Source: G963422745 sp963422745 (GTDB taxonomy: Bacteria > Actinomycetota > Acidimicrobiia > Acidimicrobiales > Aldehydirespiratoraceae). From it: 64,000 nt of DNA. The notes under the pieces were generated by a model that worked only from the letters and a program-made list of their open reading frames with translations, searched no databases and was not told where the DNA came from. Where the stretch lies: positions 2,294,001 to 2,358,000 of the forward strand of contig OY730477.1 of NCBI GenBank assembly GCA_963422745.1, read 5' to 3'. Positions 16,254 through 24,615 of the stretch are shown here, piece by piece; position 1 is the stretch's first letter, and each line of letters begins with the position of its first letter. The position numbers and the translations under genes were made by a program.

Positions 16254-17278
16254 TGTTGTTCTCCGTTCATTTGTCGCATCCTGGCAAGGAGATCAAGTCC
16301 CTGCTGATCCAGCCAGTGCAAAAGATCGATGAAGACCCAGTTCTCGGCGAGCTTGTCGCCGTCTCGGCGGTAGACGTCAACCACTCGCATGTCGGCCGGT
16401 GTGCCCGAGCCGGTCATACCGAGGAATCCACCAGTTGCAGTGTTTGTGAGGTTCGGCCAGCCAAAGAAACACGCATAGTTACCTTCGGCAAATCGGGCAA
16501 CGTGACCGTTGAAGGTCTTCGCGGACAGGTTTAACCGGAACGGATACTGATGCTGATGCTGATACCGGTCGATGGTGTAGGTCGCTCCGATCCCGTCGGG
16601 ACCCGACCAGATCATGTCTTCATGCCAGGTCCTCGCCAGAACCTCACGGGGGACGCGGTTGTCGCCGGAGGAGTTGCCGATGCTGTTGGCATCGCTCAGG
16701 TCGTCGATCATGCGATCAACCAGCACCATCGTTTCTTTGCCTGCTGTGGCGTCCTGTTCGTCATAGAGCAGGCCATCGTGGGTGAGCGGACCCGGCTGGA
16801 TGTGAGACGAGCCGGTAGCTGGCGGAAGCGGGTACTGTCCGGCTTGGCGCATCACGGCGATCACGTCGGTGAAGAACGCCGACTCGGCGATCACGTTGCT
16901 TTCGACTCGGTGGAACTGCGCGTACCGCAAGAAACACATTCGCCGTGTCGGCGGAATAGCCAACCATGGTCGGTCGAATAACCCCATCAGGTGACCCATC
17001 TCGCAGACCCATACCCCGGCCCCTGAGGTGTTCTCACCGGCAAGGAAGACGTCGGGCCGGCGTTGTATGGGAAACAACGCTTCGCGAAGCGGCACCCAGA
17101 ATTTCGCTGTTACGGCCGCCGCGCCCTGGAGTTCGTTGAAGGGGTGCACGCCTCGCCAGCGGTAGTCATCGCTCACAGCTTCGGCGATGACATCGGCGAG
17201 ATCATCGGTGGGTGCCCGGTCGATAGCGGCGAGGTGATCACCGACGATCGCCTTTGCGTGCTGGAGCAGCGCACTCAT
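16250..17278 (-). CDS. Tandem SnoaL-like protein D
   Basis: A 342-residue double SnoaL-like protein starting MSALLQHAKAIVGD; the start overlaps the permease stop by 4 bases (ATGA), which fixes it against a much longer open frame. Landmarks are DDYRWRGVHPFNELQG, WVPLREALFPIQRRPDVFL, FLRYAQFHRVESNVIAESAF, the family loop GNYACFFGWPN and ENWVFIDLLHWLDQQGLDLL. Together with B and C it forms a trio of paralogues with the same two-domain layout. Placement directly after the permeases argues for an early step in metabolism of the transported substrate. Confidence 0.8.
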   Translation of the reverse strand: MSALLQHAKAIVGDHLAAIDRAPTDDLADVIAEAVSDDYRWRGVHPFNELQGAAAVTAKFWVPLREALFPIQRRPDVFLAGENTSGAGVWVCEMGHLMGLFDRPWLAIPPTRRMCFLRYAQFHRVESNVIAESAFFTDVIAVMRQAGQYPLPPATGSSHIQPGPLTHDGLLYDEQDATAGKETMVLVDRMIDDLSDANSIGNSSGDNRVPREVLARTWHEDMIWSGPDGIGATYTIDRYQHQHQYPFRLNLSAKTFNGHVARFAEGNYACFFGWPNLTNTATGGFLGMTGSGTPADMRVVDVYRRDGDKLAENWVFIDLLHWLDQQGLDLLARMRQMNGEQQ

Positions 17279-18279
17279 CCTTTCACCGCTCCTGCCCCGA
17301 GCCCTTTCACCAGATGTTTTTGGAACACGATGATGACGATCACGATCGGTAATGTGATCGACACGGAAGCGGCCGCGGCTTCGGTGAGCGTCGTGGTGCT
17401 CTCGCCACCGGTCAGCGCGGATATCGCCACCGGCAGCGTCCACTCGGTCACGGTCAGGACCCGAACGAAGAGGAACTCGTTGTAGGCCAACAGCATCGTG
17501 AACAACGACGTGGCAATGATGCCGGGCCACATCATCGGGATCACGACCATGCGGAACGCCTGAAGTCGGGTGGCGCCATCCATCATCGCTGCCTCCTCGA
17601 TCTCACGAGGCACCTCCATGAAAAAGCTTCGTAACATCCAGATGGTGAACGGCTGGTTGACGGCCACAAGCGCCAACACGATGACAAGGCGCGAATCCAA
17701 GATGCCGAGTTCTTTGGCGACGATGAAGTACGGCAGGACGAACGCCGTGCGCGGCAGGGCACGAAAACCGAGCGCCGCGATCAGAATCACAGCCCCTGAA
17801 AGCCCCGAGTAGCGGGCCAGCGCGTAGCCAGCCAGCAAACCGATCGATATCGAGATGATCACGGTCAGCACGGTGACGAACACCGAGTTGATGAAGTAGT
17901 CGAACTCCCGGTTCATGTCGAAGAACCTCGGGAACGCCACAAGCGCGATCCACAACGTGATCACAACACCCAGGTTCCACGGCCAGGTGGTCTCAGCTCG
18001 CCGAGAGGCCCACACCAGCACCAAAACCGCAGCAGCCAGAGCCAGGATGAACAGTCCCACTTCCCACATGTTCTGCTCGGAGTTGCGGAACCAGAACTTG
18101 CGGTACGGGTCGGCGGTAACGTCGAAACCCCACAGGGTGGGTGTGCTGCGAATCGTGTCTCGGGTGAACTTGATCGAGTTTTGTGCGACCCAGTAGAAGG
18201 GCACAGAACTGATGACGATCATCACCAGCAGCGTGGTGTGGATCCCAAGCGTCTTGGCGGTGGCGCGTAGCTGATTCAT
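17275..18279 (-). CDS. ABC transporter permease (MalG-like)
   Basis: A 334-residue inner-membrane permease. It begins with an N-terminal membrane segment (LLVMIVISSVPFYWVAQ), has extra hydrophobic segments near residues 75-115, and the EAA loop EEAAMMDGATRLQAFRMVVI that contacts the ATPase. The insertion of two additional membrane segments before the core makes it longer than the usual MalG length of about 280. ATGA overlaps with both neighbours show strict translational coupling. Confidence 0.9.
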   Translation of the reverse strand: MNQLRATAKTLGIHTTLLVMIVISSVPFYWVAQNSIKFTRDTIRSTPTLWGFDVTADPYRKFWFRNSEQNMWEVGLFILALAAAVLVLVWASRRAETTWPWNLGVVITLWIALVAFPRFFDMNREFDYFINSVFVTVLTVIISISIGLLAGYALARYSGLSGAVILIAALGFRALPRTAFVLPYFIVAKELGILDSRLVIVLALVAVNQPFTIWMLRSFFMEVPREIEEAAMMDGATRLQAFRMVVIPMMWPGIIATSLFTMLLAYNEFLFVRVLTVTEWTLPVAISALTGGESTTTLTEAAAASVSITLPIVIVIIVFQKHLVKGLGAGAVKG

Positions 18280-19139
18280 CGTTCTGCGATCTGATCCTGA
18301 TAGGACTTGCGCAAGAACGGGATCAGCACCGCGAAGATGCCGATGACTATGAGCACCGCAATGGCGTTGCCTTTGCCCACCCGGCCGATCTGGGCACTGA
18401 GCGCGGTGTTGAAGTTGTAAACCGACAGGGTGTAGGCAGACTCCCCGACGCTTTGCCCGAACACGAAAGAGCTGTCAAAGACGCGGTATGCGTCCATGAT
18501 GCTGATCAGCAGGACGAAGATGATGAGTGATCGCAGATGCGGGATCACCACGAAGCGTTGTTTGGCCCAAAAGCCAGCCCCGTCCATGTCGGCGGCCTCG
18601 ATGCGTTCCTCAGGGAGAATCTGTATGCCAGCGAAGAACGTGATCACAGCAAACGGTGTGATCGACCAGATGCCGTGCAGGATGATCACCCACTTCACAT
18701 TGCCTGAATCGATCACGAACGGATCATCGGTGAGGACCTCCCACAGCCAGGATAAGAGACCGCCTCGGTCGAAGAGATCGCGGACAAGCAGCGTGCTCAC
18801 CACCGGGGTGACTATGAACGGCAACAGCAGGGCTGCCATATAGAACCCTCGCCCGCGTGTGACCCGGTCGAGCAGATTCGCGATACCGAGCCCCAAGATG
18901 ATGTGTACCGGCACGACAACTGCAACAAACAGCAGCGTCAACCGCAGCGCTGCCCAGAAGTCCGGGTCCTGCAAGACGTCTGTGTAGTTCTCAAACCCGA
19001 TCCATTCTCTGCTGGATAGGTCACGAAGGAAGATGCGGTTGAAGGAAAGGTAGACCGTGGTCACGAGCGGGAACACCATGAGCACACTCATGATCGCCAC
19101 GCTGGGCCATGCGAATCCCGCGAAGGTTCGCTTGTTCAT
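18276..19139 (-). CDS. ABC transporter permease (MalF-like)
   Basis: A 287-residue permease of the binding-protein-dependent family: N-terminal segment WPSVAIMSVLMVFPLVTTVY, ALRLTLLFVAVVVPVHIILG, and the EAA loop ERIEAADMDGAGFWAKQRFV followed by IPHLRSLIIFVLLISIMDAY. It pairs with the MalG-like subunit to form the import channel. It is the first gene after a 105-base gap that follows the binding protein gene. Confidence 0.9.
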   Translation of the reverse strand: MNKRTFAGFAWPSVAIMSVLMVFPLVTTVYLSFNRIFLRDLSSREWIGFENYTDVLQDPDFWAALRLTLLFVAVVVPVHIILGLGIANLLDRVTRGRGFYMAALLLPFIVTPVVSTLLVRDLFDRGGLLSWLWEVLTDDPFVIDSGNVKWVIILHGIWSITPFAVITFFAGIQILPEERIEAADMDGAGFWAKQRFVVIPHLRSLIIFVLLISIMDAYRVFDSSFVFGQSVGESAYTLSVYNFNTALSAQIGRVGKGNAIAVLIVIGIFAVLIPFLRKSYQDQIAER

Positions 19140-19244
19140 CTACGCCTCCCTTCAGGACTGTCGGATCGATATAGCCAAACAAGACACCCGCTGTCGGGGC
19201 CGACACGTTGCTTGTGCCGGCCCCAACGAGCGTGCAACCTGTTC

Positions 19245-20681
19245 CTACATGAAGCCGGCGTCGGTTGCTTCCTCGATGTAGCGCGCCTCGGCGTTGGCCA
19301 GCGCGATCGCAGGATCGGCGTCGTTTTGGAGCACCTCCAACAGCTCGTCACCAATCGCGCCTTGCACTAGAGGCAGTGCCGGGTTCTTCGGCTGGGCACC
19401 GACTCCCTCGGCGATGCTCTGCAGCAGAGCAGCCGAGTTGCGAGGACCGTCAGGGTTGCTGGCGGAGTTGCGCGAGACCGCAGCATGTGCCGCTGCCGCA
19501 TTCTGGCTCTCAAGGTCGGTTGCGGCCATGATCACCAAGAAGATCATCTCGGGATCAGCGTCGGTTCCCGCCGGGATCGAATAGAGATCGACGAACGCCC
19601 CACCGGTACGCAGCGAACCCTCCTCGGTGTACAGCGCCGCAGCGAACTCAATCTGTCCGACCACAAGCGAGCTTTCTTCGTCGTCCATCGCCGCGGCTCG
19701 CGACGCCCAGATTGAAGCCATCGGCAGCTCACCCGCCCGCAGTGCCGCCTCGGCATCGTCGATGCTGAACTTTCGACCAGCGTCGCTCATACACGCGTCA
19801 CGGATCGCGATCATGTGATCGACCGCAGCGAGACCTTCCGGGGAGTTGAACACCGGCGCGTTGTCGTCGTCCATGTAGTCGCCGCCAAGGGACTTGAGGA
19901 TGTCGTAGAATTCCAGATCGTTGGCCCAGTTGGCGGCCACGTTCAGGTTGAATGGGTCGTCGAAGCCCGCATCGCGCAGCACGCCACAGGCTTGTATAAC
20001 TTCGGCGAACGTGGTGGGGGGCGTCACCCCATGCTCAGCGAGAATCTCGGCGTTGTAAAAGAAGTGCCTCGTGTTGCTGATTACCGGAACACCGAGGACC
20101 CGTCCATCAACGGTGCCCGTGCCCCACATTGCGTCGGAGATGTCGTCAAGGGCGAACTCCTCAGAATACTTCTCGATGAAGGGTGCAAGGTCGACCAGGT
20201 TGTCGGCGTGAATACCAACCGTTGAGTTGGTCACCTGCACTATCTCGTATTCGGGCGAACCAGTACCAAGGTCAATGGTGATCTGGTCCTGCGCATCGTT
20301 GGACGCTAGGAGTTGAACGTTCACCTCCAGGTTGTCGCTGTTGCACTCCTCAAACTCCTTTGCGTACTGCGCAGTGACGGGGAATTCCCAACCCATGATG
20401 TCGACTGAGACATCGTCGGTTGGTTCCGGGATCGGGCACTCGTCTGAGATCATTGAGGGCTCAGGCTCGTCCATTGGCGGGTCAGGTTCCTCCACTGGCG
20501 GGTCAGGCTCCTCCGCTGGCGGGTCAGGTTCCTCCGCTGGCGGGTCAGGTTCCTCCGCTTGTGTAACGGTTGGGTCGGCCCCACCATCGTCATCGTCATC
20601 GTCGCCGCACGCCGCAGCAATCAAGGTGAAAGCGAAGACGACGGCAAGTAGCCGCCACCAACTCTGGTTTGTAGTGCTCAT
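19245..20681 (-). CDS. ABC transporter substrate-binding lipoprotein (carbohydrate type, family 1)
   Basis: A 478-residue lipoprotein: signal peptide LLAVVFAFTLIAAAC with lipobox AAAC, then a run of Asp and four repeats of a seven-residue Glu/Pro/Asp unit (PPAEEPD, 21-bp period) as an acidic tether. The mature part has the bilobal family-1 pattern VDIMGWEFPVTAQYAKEFE, GVPVISNTRHFFYNAEILAE and the family loop YDILKSLGGDYMDDDNAPVF. It overlaps the hydrolase stop by 4 bases. The tether-like repeat is probably flexible and non-enzymatic. Confidence 0.9.
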   Translation of the reverse strand: MSTTNQSWWRLLAVVFAFTLIAAACGDDDDDDGGADPTVTQAEEPDPPAEEPDPPAEEPDPPVEEPDPPMDEPEPSMISDECPIPEPTDDVSVDIMGWEFPVTAQYAKEFEECNSDNLEVNVQLLASNDAQDQITIDLGTGSPEYEIVQVTNSTVGIHADNLVDLAPFIEKYSEEFALDDISDAMWGTGTVDGRVLGVPVISNTRHFFYNAEILAEHGVTPPTTFAEVIQACGVLRDAGFDDPFNLNVAANWANDLEFYDILKSLGGDYMDDDNAPVFNSPEGLAAVDHMIAIRDACMSDAGRKFSIDDAEAALRAGELPMASIWASRAAAMDDEESSLVVGQIEFAAALYTEEGSLRTGGAFVDLYSIPAGTDADPEMIFLVIMAATDLESQNAAAAHAAVSRNSASNPDGPRNSAALLQSIAEGVGAQPKNPALPLVQGAIGDELLEVLQNDADPAIALANAEARYIEEATDAGFM

Positions 20682-21391
20682 GACAGTATCCCCTCCCGGG
20701 TGTTGTGGTTATTGCACATTTGCAACCAGCCAACGAGGGCACGGGTGAGCCGTGCTGGCTGGTCGATCGTAGATAGGTGTCCGGCCTGCTCAGCGATCAC
20801 CACATGCGCGTCACGGACACACTCTGCGAGGTCGGTGTGAAGCTCAGGGGGACATAGACGGTCGTGGCGCCCGCAAGCAATGAGAACCGGGCCTTGGAAG
20901 TTCTCAACAATCGGTCTTCGATCATGTCGCACGAGAAGCGCATCGTTTTGGCGAAGGAACCCGAGCGGTCCAACCGATCTAGCCATATCGGCGATAAGCG
21001 GACCGTGACGTTGCGGCGAGATGGACATGTTCGCGCTGATCTCTTTGACCACCGAAGCAAAGCGACCTGCTCGCACTTCGTCGGCCCAGCGTCGCCGATT
21101 TCGATTCTGCACCTCATCGGGTGCGTTGAGATTGAAGTCGATGAGCGCCATCGCAGCTACTCTTTCGGGAGCGAGATGGGCGATCTCCGCCGCGACGATG
21201 GCACCCATGGACAGACCAACCACTGCGAACCGTGGCGGGGCCTCACCGAGTGTTCGGATGGCCATAGACGTGAACGATTCGTCAAGCGTTAGGTCAGCAA
21301 CAATCGACGGATGATCAATGTCGCGAAGCTGCTCAGCGAAGACCCTTTCGTCGCACAGCGACCCGGGCAGGAACAGAACCGGCAGAGTCAT
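20678..21391 (-). CDS. Alpha/beta hydrolase
   Basis: A 237-residue alpha/beta-hydrolase-fold enzyme: VLFLPGSLCDERVF (oxyanion region), nucleophile elbow GLSMGAIVAAE, acid region GRHDRLCPPELH and catalytic His in EQAGHLSTIDQP. The start MTLPVLFLPG overlaps the bicupin stop by 4 bases. Such enzymes hydrolyse esters, lactones or C-C bonds; in this operon a lactone or ester made by the dehydrogenases is a reasonable substrate, but that is inference. Confidence 0.87.
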   Translation of the reverse strand: MTLPVLFLPGSLCDERVFAEQLRDIDHPSIVADLTLDESFTSMAIRTLGEAPPRFAVVGLSMGAIVAAEIAHLAPERVAAMALIDFNLNAPDEVQNRNRRRWADEVRAGRFASVVKEISANMSISPQRHGPLIADMARSVGPLGFLRQNDALLVRHDRRPIVENFQGPVLIACGRHDRLCPPELHTDLAECVRDAHVVIAEQAGHLSTIDQPARLTRALVGWLQMCNNHNTREGILS

Positions 21392-22539
21392 ACAGACGAT
21401 CTTCGCAGTAGGTCCACCGGAGCCAGGTAGCCGTTGGCATCGCGAGCCCATCCCGCATCGTGGGCGTCAGCCACCACCGCGGGGTCCCATTGGAGCCTGA
21501 CCCGTTCGTCGCCGCCACAGACGATCACACACGTTGCGGGTTCGGCTGAGGGGTTGGAGAACTCTCGCCAGCAGCCCGCAGGCACCGACACGACCGAGCC
21601 TTGCGCCACCCTACGTCTGTTTCGGTGCTCGTCACGGTTGTAGGAGATCGCACAGTTGCCTTGAACCAACAAGACCACCTGCGACCGGTCGATCCGGTGC
21701 AGTCCCGAGGAGGCACCCGGTTGCAGCCGGAGCCATTGGAGGCTGAACCCGTGGGGAGTCCAGATCGGGGGGCGCTGATGGCGGTCCTCGCTGAACCCGA
21801 ACCCGATCACCTGTGCAATCGCGCAGGCGTGACCGGGCACGACGCTGGACAGCAGCGCTGCTCTAGACCATCGAAGCCGGTCGGGAGCGACGATCAGCGC
21901 CTTGATCTCTTCGTCGCTGTAGTGGTCGAGTTCGTCAAGGCGAGACTGCTCAACCGGGCGGGTCGTGTTGACGATGGCATCACCGGCTCGCTCGTCCAAA
22001 ACGACATGATCCTCCGACAGGTACAAGCCCGTGGCCTCGGACGCCTCCAGCACCTGAGGTGCCCACAAAAGCCCGCCAGTTTCGTCCCCACCAAGAACAG
22101 CGAAGAGCCAGCTATCGGCACCGCCGACGTTTTGGAACCCACGGAATATCCACGGGGGAACCGAGAACACGGTGTTCGCGGCGATGTCGAAGCGGTGCTC
22201 GCCGTACTGGCCTATCCGCATCTGCCAGATGCCGTGTGTGCAGATGAACACCTCGGCTGTGTAGTGCATGTGCTGGTTGTTGACCGCGCCGGAGGGCATG
22301 CCTGCTCCGCCGATGCAAAAGCCGTGTGGCTCGGTGAGGTTCACCACCTGATCGGCGTTCTCGGAGACACCGGGTCCGATGAACGAGTAGCTGGCTTTGC
22401 CTGCCGATCCTTCCAGGCGATAGTCAACGAACGCCGCTGTGTCCGCAACGAAATCGTCTGGTTCAATGACGCGCCGGGCCATCTCGGCCTCGCTGACGAT
22501 GAACTCGTCTGAGGTGAAGGCGTTTACCGATCCGGTCAC
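21388..22539 (-). CDS. Bicupin-domain protein
   Basis: A two-cupin protein. The first domain has HGFCIGGAGMPSGAVNNQHM and HYTAEVFICTHGIWQMRIG; the second has GASSGLHRIDRSQVVLLVQ and VSVPAGCWREFSNPSAEPAT. GTG at 22539 is the only convenient in-frame start, but an ATG at 22601 overlapping the SDR stop (ATGA, as elsewhere in this operon) opens a 21-codon frame, RVVRYRVLGRGVNW, that resembles the usual N-terminus of these cupins and ends at a TGA overlapping this GTG. Either the N-terminus was shifted by a frameshift or coupling goes through a short leader. Cupins bind metal and act as dioxygenases, isomerases or sensors. Confidence 0.8.
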   Translation of the reverse strand: MTGSVNAFTSDEFIVSEAEMARRVIEPDDFVADTAAFVDYRLEGSAGKASYSFIGPGVSENADQVVNLTEPHGFCIGGAGMPSGAVNNQHMHYTAEVFICTHGIWQMRIGQYGEHRFDIAANTVFSVPPWIFRGFQNVGGADSWLFAVLGGDETGGLLWAPQVLEASEATGLYLSEDHVVLDERAGDAIVNTTRPVEQSRLDELDHYSDEEIKALIVAPDRLRWSRAALLSSVVPGHACAIAQVIGFGFSEDRHQRPPIWTPHGFSLQWLRLQPGASSGLHRIDRSQVVLLVQGNCAISYNRDEHRNRRRVAQGSVVSVPAGCWREFSNPSAEPATCVIVCGGDERVRLQWDPAVVADAHDAGWARDANGYLAPVDLLRRSSV

Positions 22540-22597
22540 CAGTTGACCCCACGGCCAAGGACCCGATATCGCACGACTCGTGTGGACCCGTCGTTGG

Positions 22598-23335
22598 TCA
22601 TGAGGTTCCCAGGGGTCGGCCACCGTCCACGGCGACGATCGAACCGGTGGTGAACACAAGATCCCCGACTACGGCGCTTACCGCCGCGGCCACATCGTCG
22701 GCAGTAGCGAGGCGACGCATCGGCGTGGCTAAGCGTTGAGCCTCAAGTACTTCGGGCGGCATGCGTTGGGCGTATTCACCGAGCACCCATCCCGGCGAGA
22801 CCGACACAACACGAATCGATGGTGCCAGCGCACGCGCGAGCGAGCGTGTCATTGAGTCGAGTGCCGCTTTCGACGCGCAATACGCGACGTTGGAGCCTTG
22901 CCCGGTGGTACCGGCCACCGAGGAGATATTGACAACCACCCCGGCGTGAGAGGCGTCCAGAAGCGGACGCAGAGCCCGAATCGTGGCGAACGGGCCTCGC
23001 CAGTTGACGGCGAAGATCTCATCAATGAGCTCATCGGTGAGACCGTCAAGGTCGTCGTGAGGGACCGGGCGGGTGAACCCGGCGCAGTTGACGAGCACGT
23101 CCAGCGCCCCCACGTCGCAGCGCAGAGAGTCCGCAAGACTACTGAGCGTCACCGGATCAAGAACCGAAATACGCGCAGAGCGATGGCCCGAACCGGGCAG
23201 GTCTTCGAGTAGCTGCCGGGCGCCCTCGGCTGCGGTGTTGTAGCCCACCACCACAACGAAGCCGTCTTTGGCCAGACGCTGCGCGATGGCTGAACCGATC
23301 CCACCGGAGGCGCCGGTCACCACAGCTGTCCTCAT
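22598..23335 (-). CDS. Short-chain dehydrogenase/reductase
   Basis: A 245-residue classical SDR: cofactor motif TGASGGIGSA at the N-terminus, NCAGF near residue 90, catalytic Ser in VVNISSVAG and the YCASK catalytic Tyr/Lys motif, with GGRPLG at the C-terminus. It overlaps the histidinol-dehydrogenase-like gene by 4 bases. It probably interconverts a hydroxyl and a carbonyl group of the imported compound. Confidence 0.9.
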   Translation of the reverse strand: MRTAVVTGASGGIGSAIAQRLAKDGFVVVVGYNTAAEGARQLLEDLPGSGHRSARISVLDPVTLSSLADSLRCDVGALDVLVNCAGFTRPVPHDDLDGLTDELIDEIFAVNWRGPFATIRALRPLLDASHAGVVVNISSVAGTTGQGSNVAYCASKAALDSMTRSLARALAPSIRVVSVSPGWVLGEYAQRMPPEVLEAQRLATPMRRLATADDVAAAVSAVVGDLVFTTGSIVAVDGGRPLGTS

Positions 23336-24615
23336 GGGTTGGCCTTGCTGTATCGCCGTACTCGAATATCAGCCTGAGCTTGGTGCCCGGCGAAGTTCTC
23401 AATCGCACACAAGCGGCTGCAGTACTCGCCGATCAACACACTCGACGCCGGATCGGTGATCCGCTGGTAGGTAACGGTCTTCAAGAACTTACCTACCCAC
23501 AAGCCGCCGGTGTAACGAGCTGCGCCCTGGGTGGGCAAGGTGTGGTTGGTGCCTATGACCTTGTCGCCGTAGGAGACGTTGGTCATCGCTCCGAGGAACA
23601 TGGCACCGTAGTTCGTCATGTTGGCGAGAAAGAAGTCGTCGTCTCGGGTCATAACCTGAACGTGCTCAAAGGCTAAGTCGTTGGCCAGTGCCAGCATCTC
23701 GTCGTTGTCGTCGCACACGATCACACGGCCATAGTCGGCCCATGCGGTTCCCGCGATGTCAGCCGTCGGCAGGGTCTTGAGCTGGGACTCAACCTGGGCC
23801 AGCGTGTCAGTACCAAGCCGACGAGAAGTGGTGAGCAGCACTGCGGGTGAACTAGGACCGTGCTCGGCCTGCCCCAGCAAGTCGGTTGCGCAGATCTCAC
23901 CGTCAACGGTGTCGTCGGCAACGAGCAGGGTTTCGGTGGGCCCGGCCGGTAAGTCGATCCCTACCCGCCCGTAGAGTTGTCTTTTGGCTTCGGCCACGTA
24001 GGCGTTGCCAGGCCCCACCAAGATGTCGACGGGATCAACGAACTCGGTGCCGAGAGCTAGCGACGCAACCGCCTGCACACCACCGAGCAGGTAGATCTCA
24101 TCGGCACCAGCGAGATGCATCGCTGCGACCGTTTCGGCTGGCACCGCGCCACCGATGGGAGGAGTGCAGGCCGCTATCCGAGGCACCCCAGCGACTTTCG
24201 CTGTCAGAACGCTCATGTGCGCGGAAGCCACCATCGGGTATCTGCCGCCGGGTACGTACGCTCCGACCGCCGACACGGCGATGTTGCGATGCCCGAGCGT
24301 GACACCGGGAAAGGTTTCGATTTCGAGATCGGTGAGCGTCTCGAGCTGTGCTTCGGCGAAGTTGCGTATCTGTGTCTGAGCGAACCGGATGTCGTTAATC
24401 GTTGATGGGTCGACGCTGGCAACGACCTCTTTGATCTCCTGCGTAGTGAGCCGGAAACGATCCGGTTCCCAAGCATCGAACTTCGAGGACATCTCAATAA
24501 CGGCGGCCGCACCGCGTTGCTCAATGTCTGCTATCAGTGCACGGACACGTTCTGTCAGGTCCGGATCGGTTCCGTGCCGCGTCTTTGAGGTTGCGTCTTT
24601 GAGGATCTCAGCCAT
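23332..24615 (-). CDS. Histidinol dehydrogenase-family dehydrogenase (catabolic type)
   Basis: A 427-residue HisD-family enzyme: AVGAYVPGGRYPMVASAHMS, DILVGPGNAYVAEAKRQLYG, DLPAGPTETLLVADD, GQAEHGPSSPAVLLTTSRR and GTNHTLPTQGAARYTGGLWV. The context is a LacI-controlled import operon with no other his genes, so histidine synthesis is unlikely. Catabolic HisD homologues are known, for example sulfopropanediol dehydrogenase HpsN, and the segment before the C-terminus (GGLWVGKFLKT) looks like that group, but I cannot settle the substrate. The start MAEILKDATSK overlaps the regulator gene by 8 bases. Confidence 0.85.
   Translation of the reverse strand: MAEILKDATSKTRHGTDPDLTERVRALIADIEQRGAAAVIEMSSKFDAWEPDRFRLTTQEIKEVVASVDPSTINDIRFAQTQIRNFAEAQLETLTDLEIETFPGVTLGHRNIAVSAVGAYVPGGRYPMVASAHMSVLTAKVAGVPRIAACTPPIGGAVPAETVAAMHLAGADEIYLLGGVQAVASLALGTEFVDPVDILVGPGNAYVAEAKRQLYGRVGIDLPAGPTETLLVADDTVDGEICATDLLGQAEHGPSSPAVLLTTSRRLGTDTLAQVESQLKTLPTADIAGTAWADYGRVIVCDDNDEMLALANDLAFEHVQVMTRDDDFFLANMTNYGAMFLGAMTNVSYGDKVIGTNHTLPTQGAARYTGGLWVGKFLKTVTYQRITDPASSVLIGEYCSRLCAIENFAGHQAQADIRVRRYSKANP

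Noticed and set aside
14591..19139. Maltose transporter genes
   Set aside because: The subunits are of MalK/F/G type in general, but the associated SnoaL-like and HisD-like genes do not fit maltose use, so no specific sugar was assigned.
23332..24615. Histidine biosynthesis gene hisD
   Set aside because: No other histidine genes are nearby, and the LacI/ABC/SDR context points to a catabolic HisD homologue.
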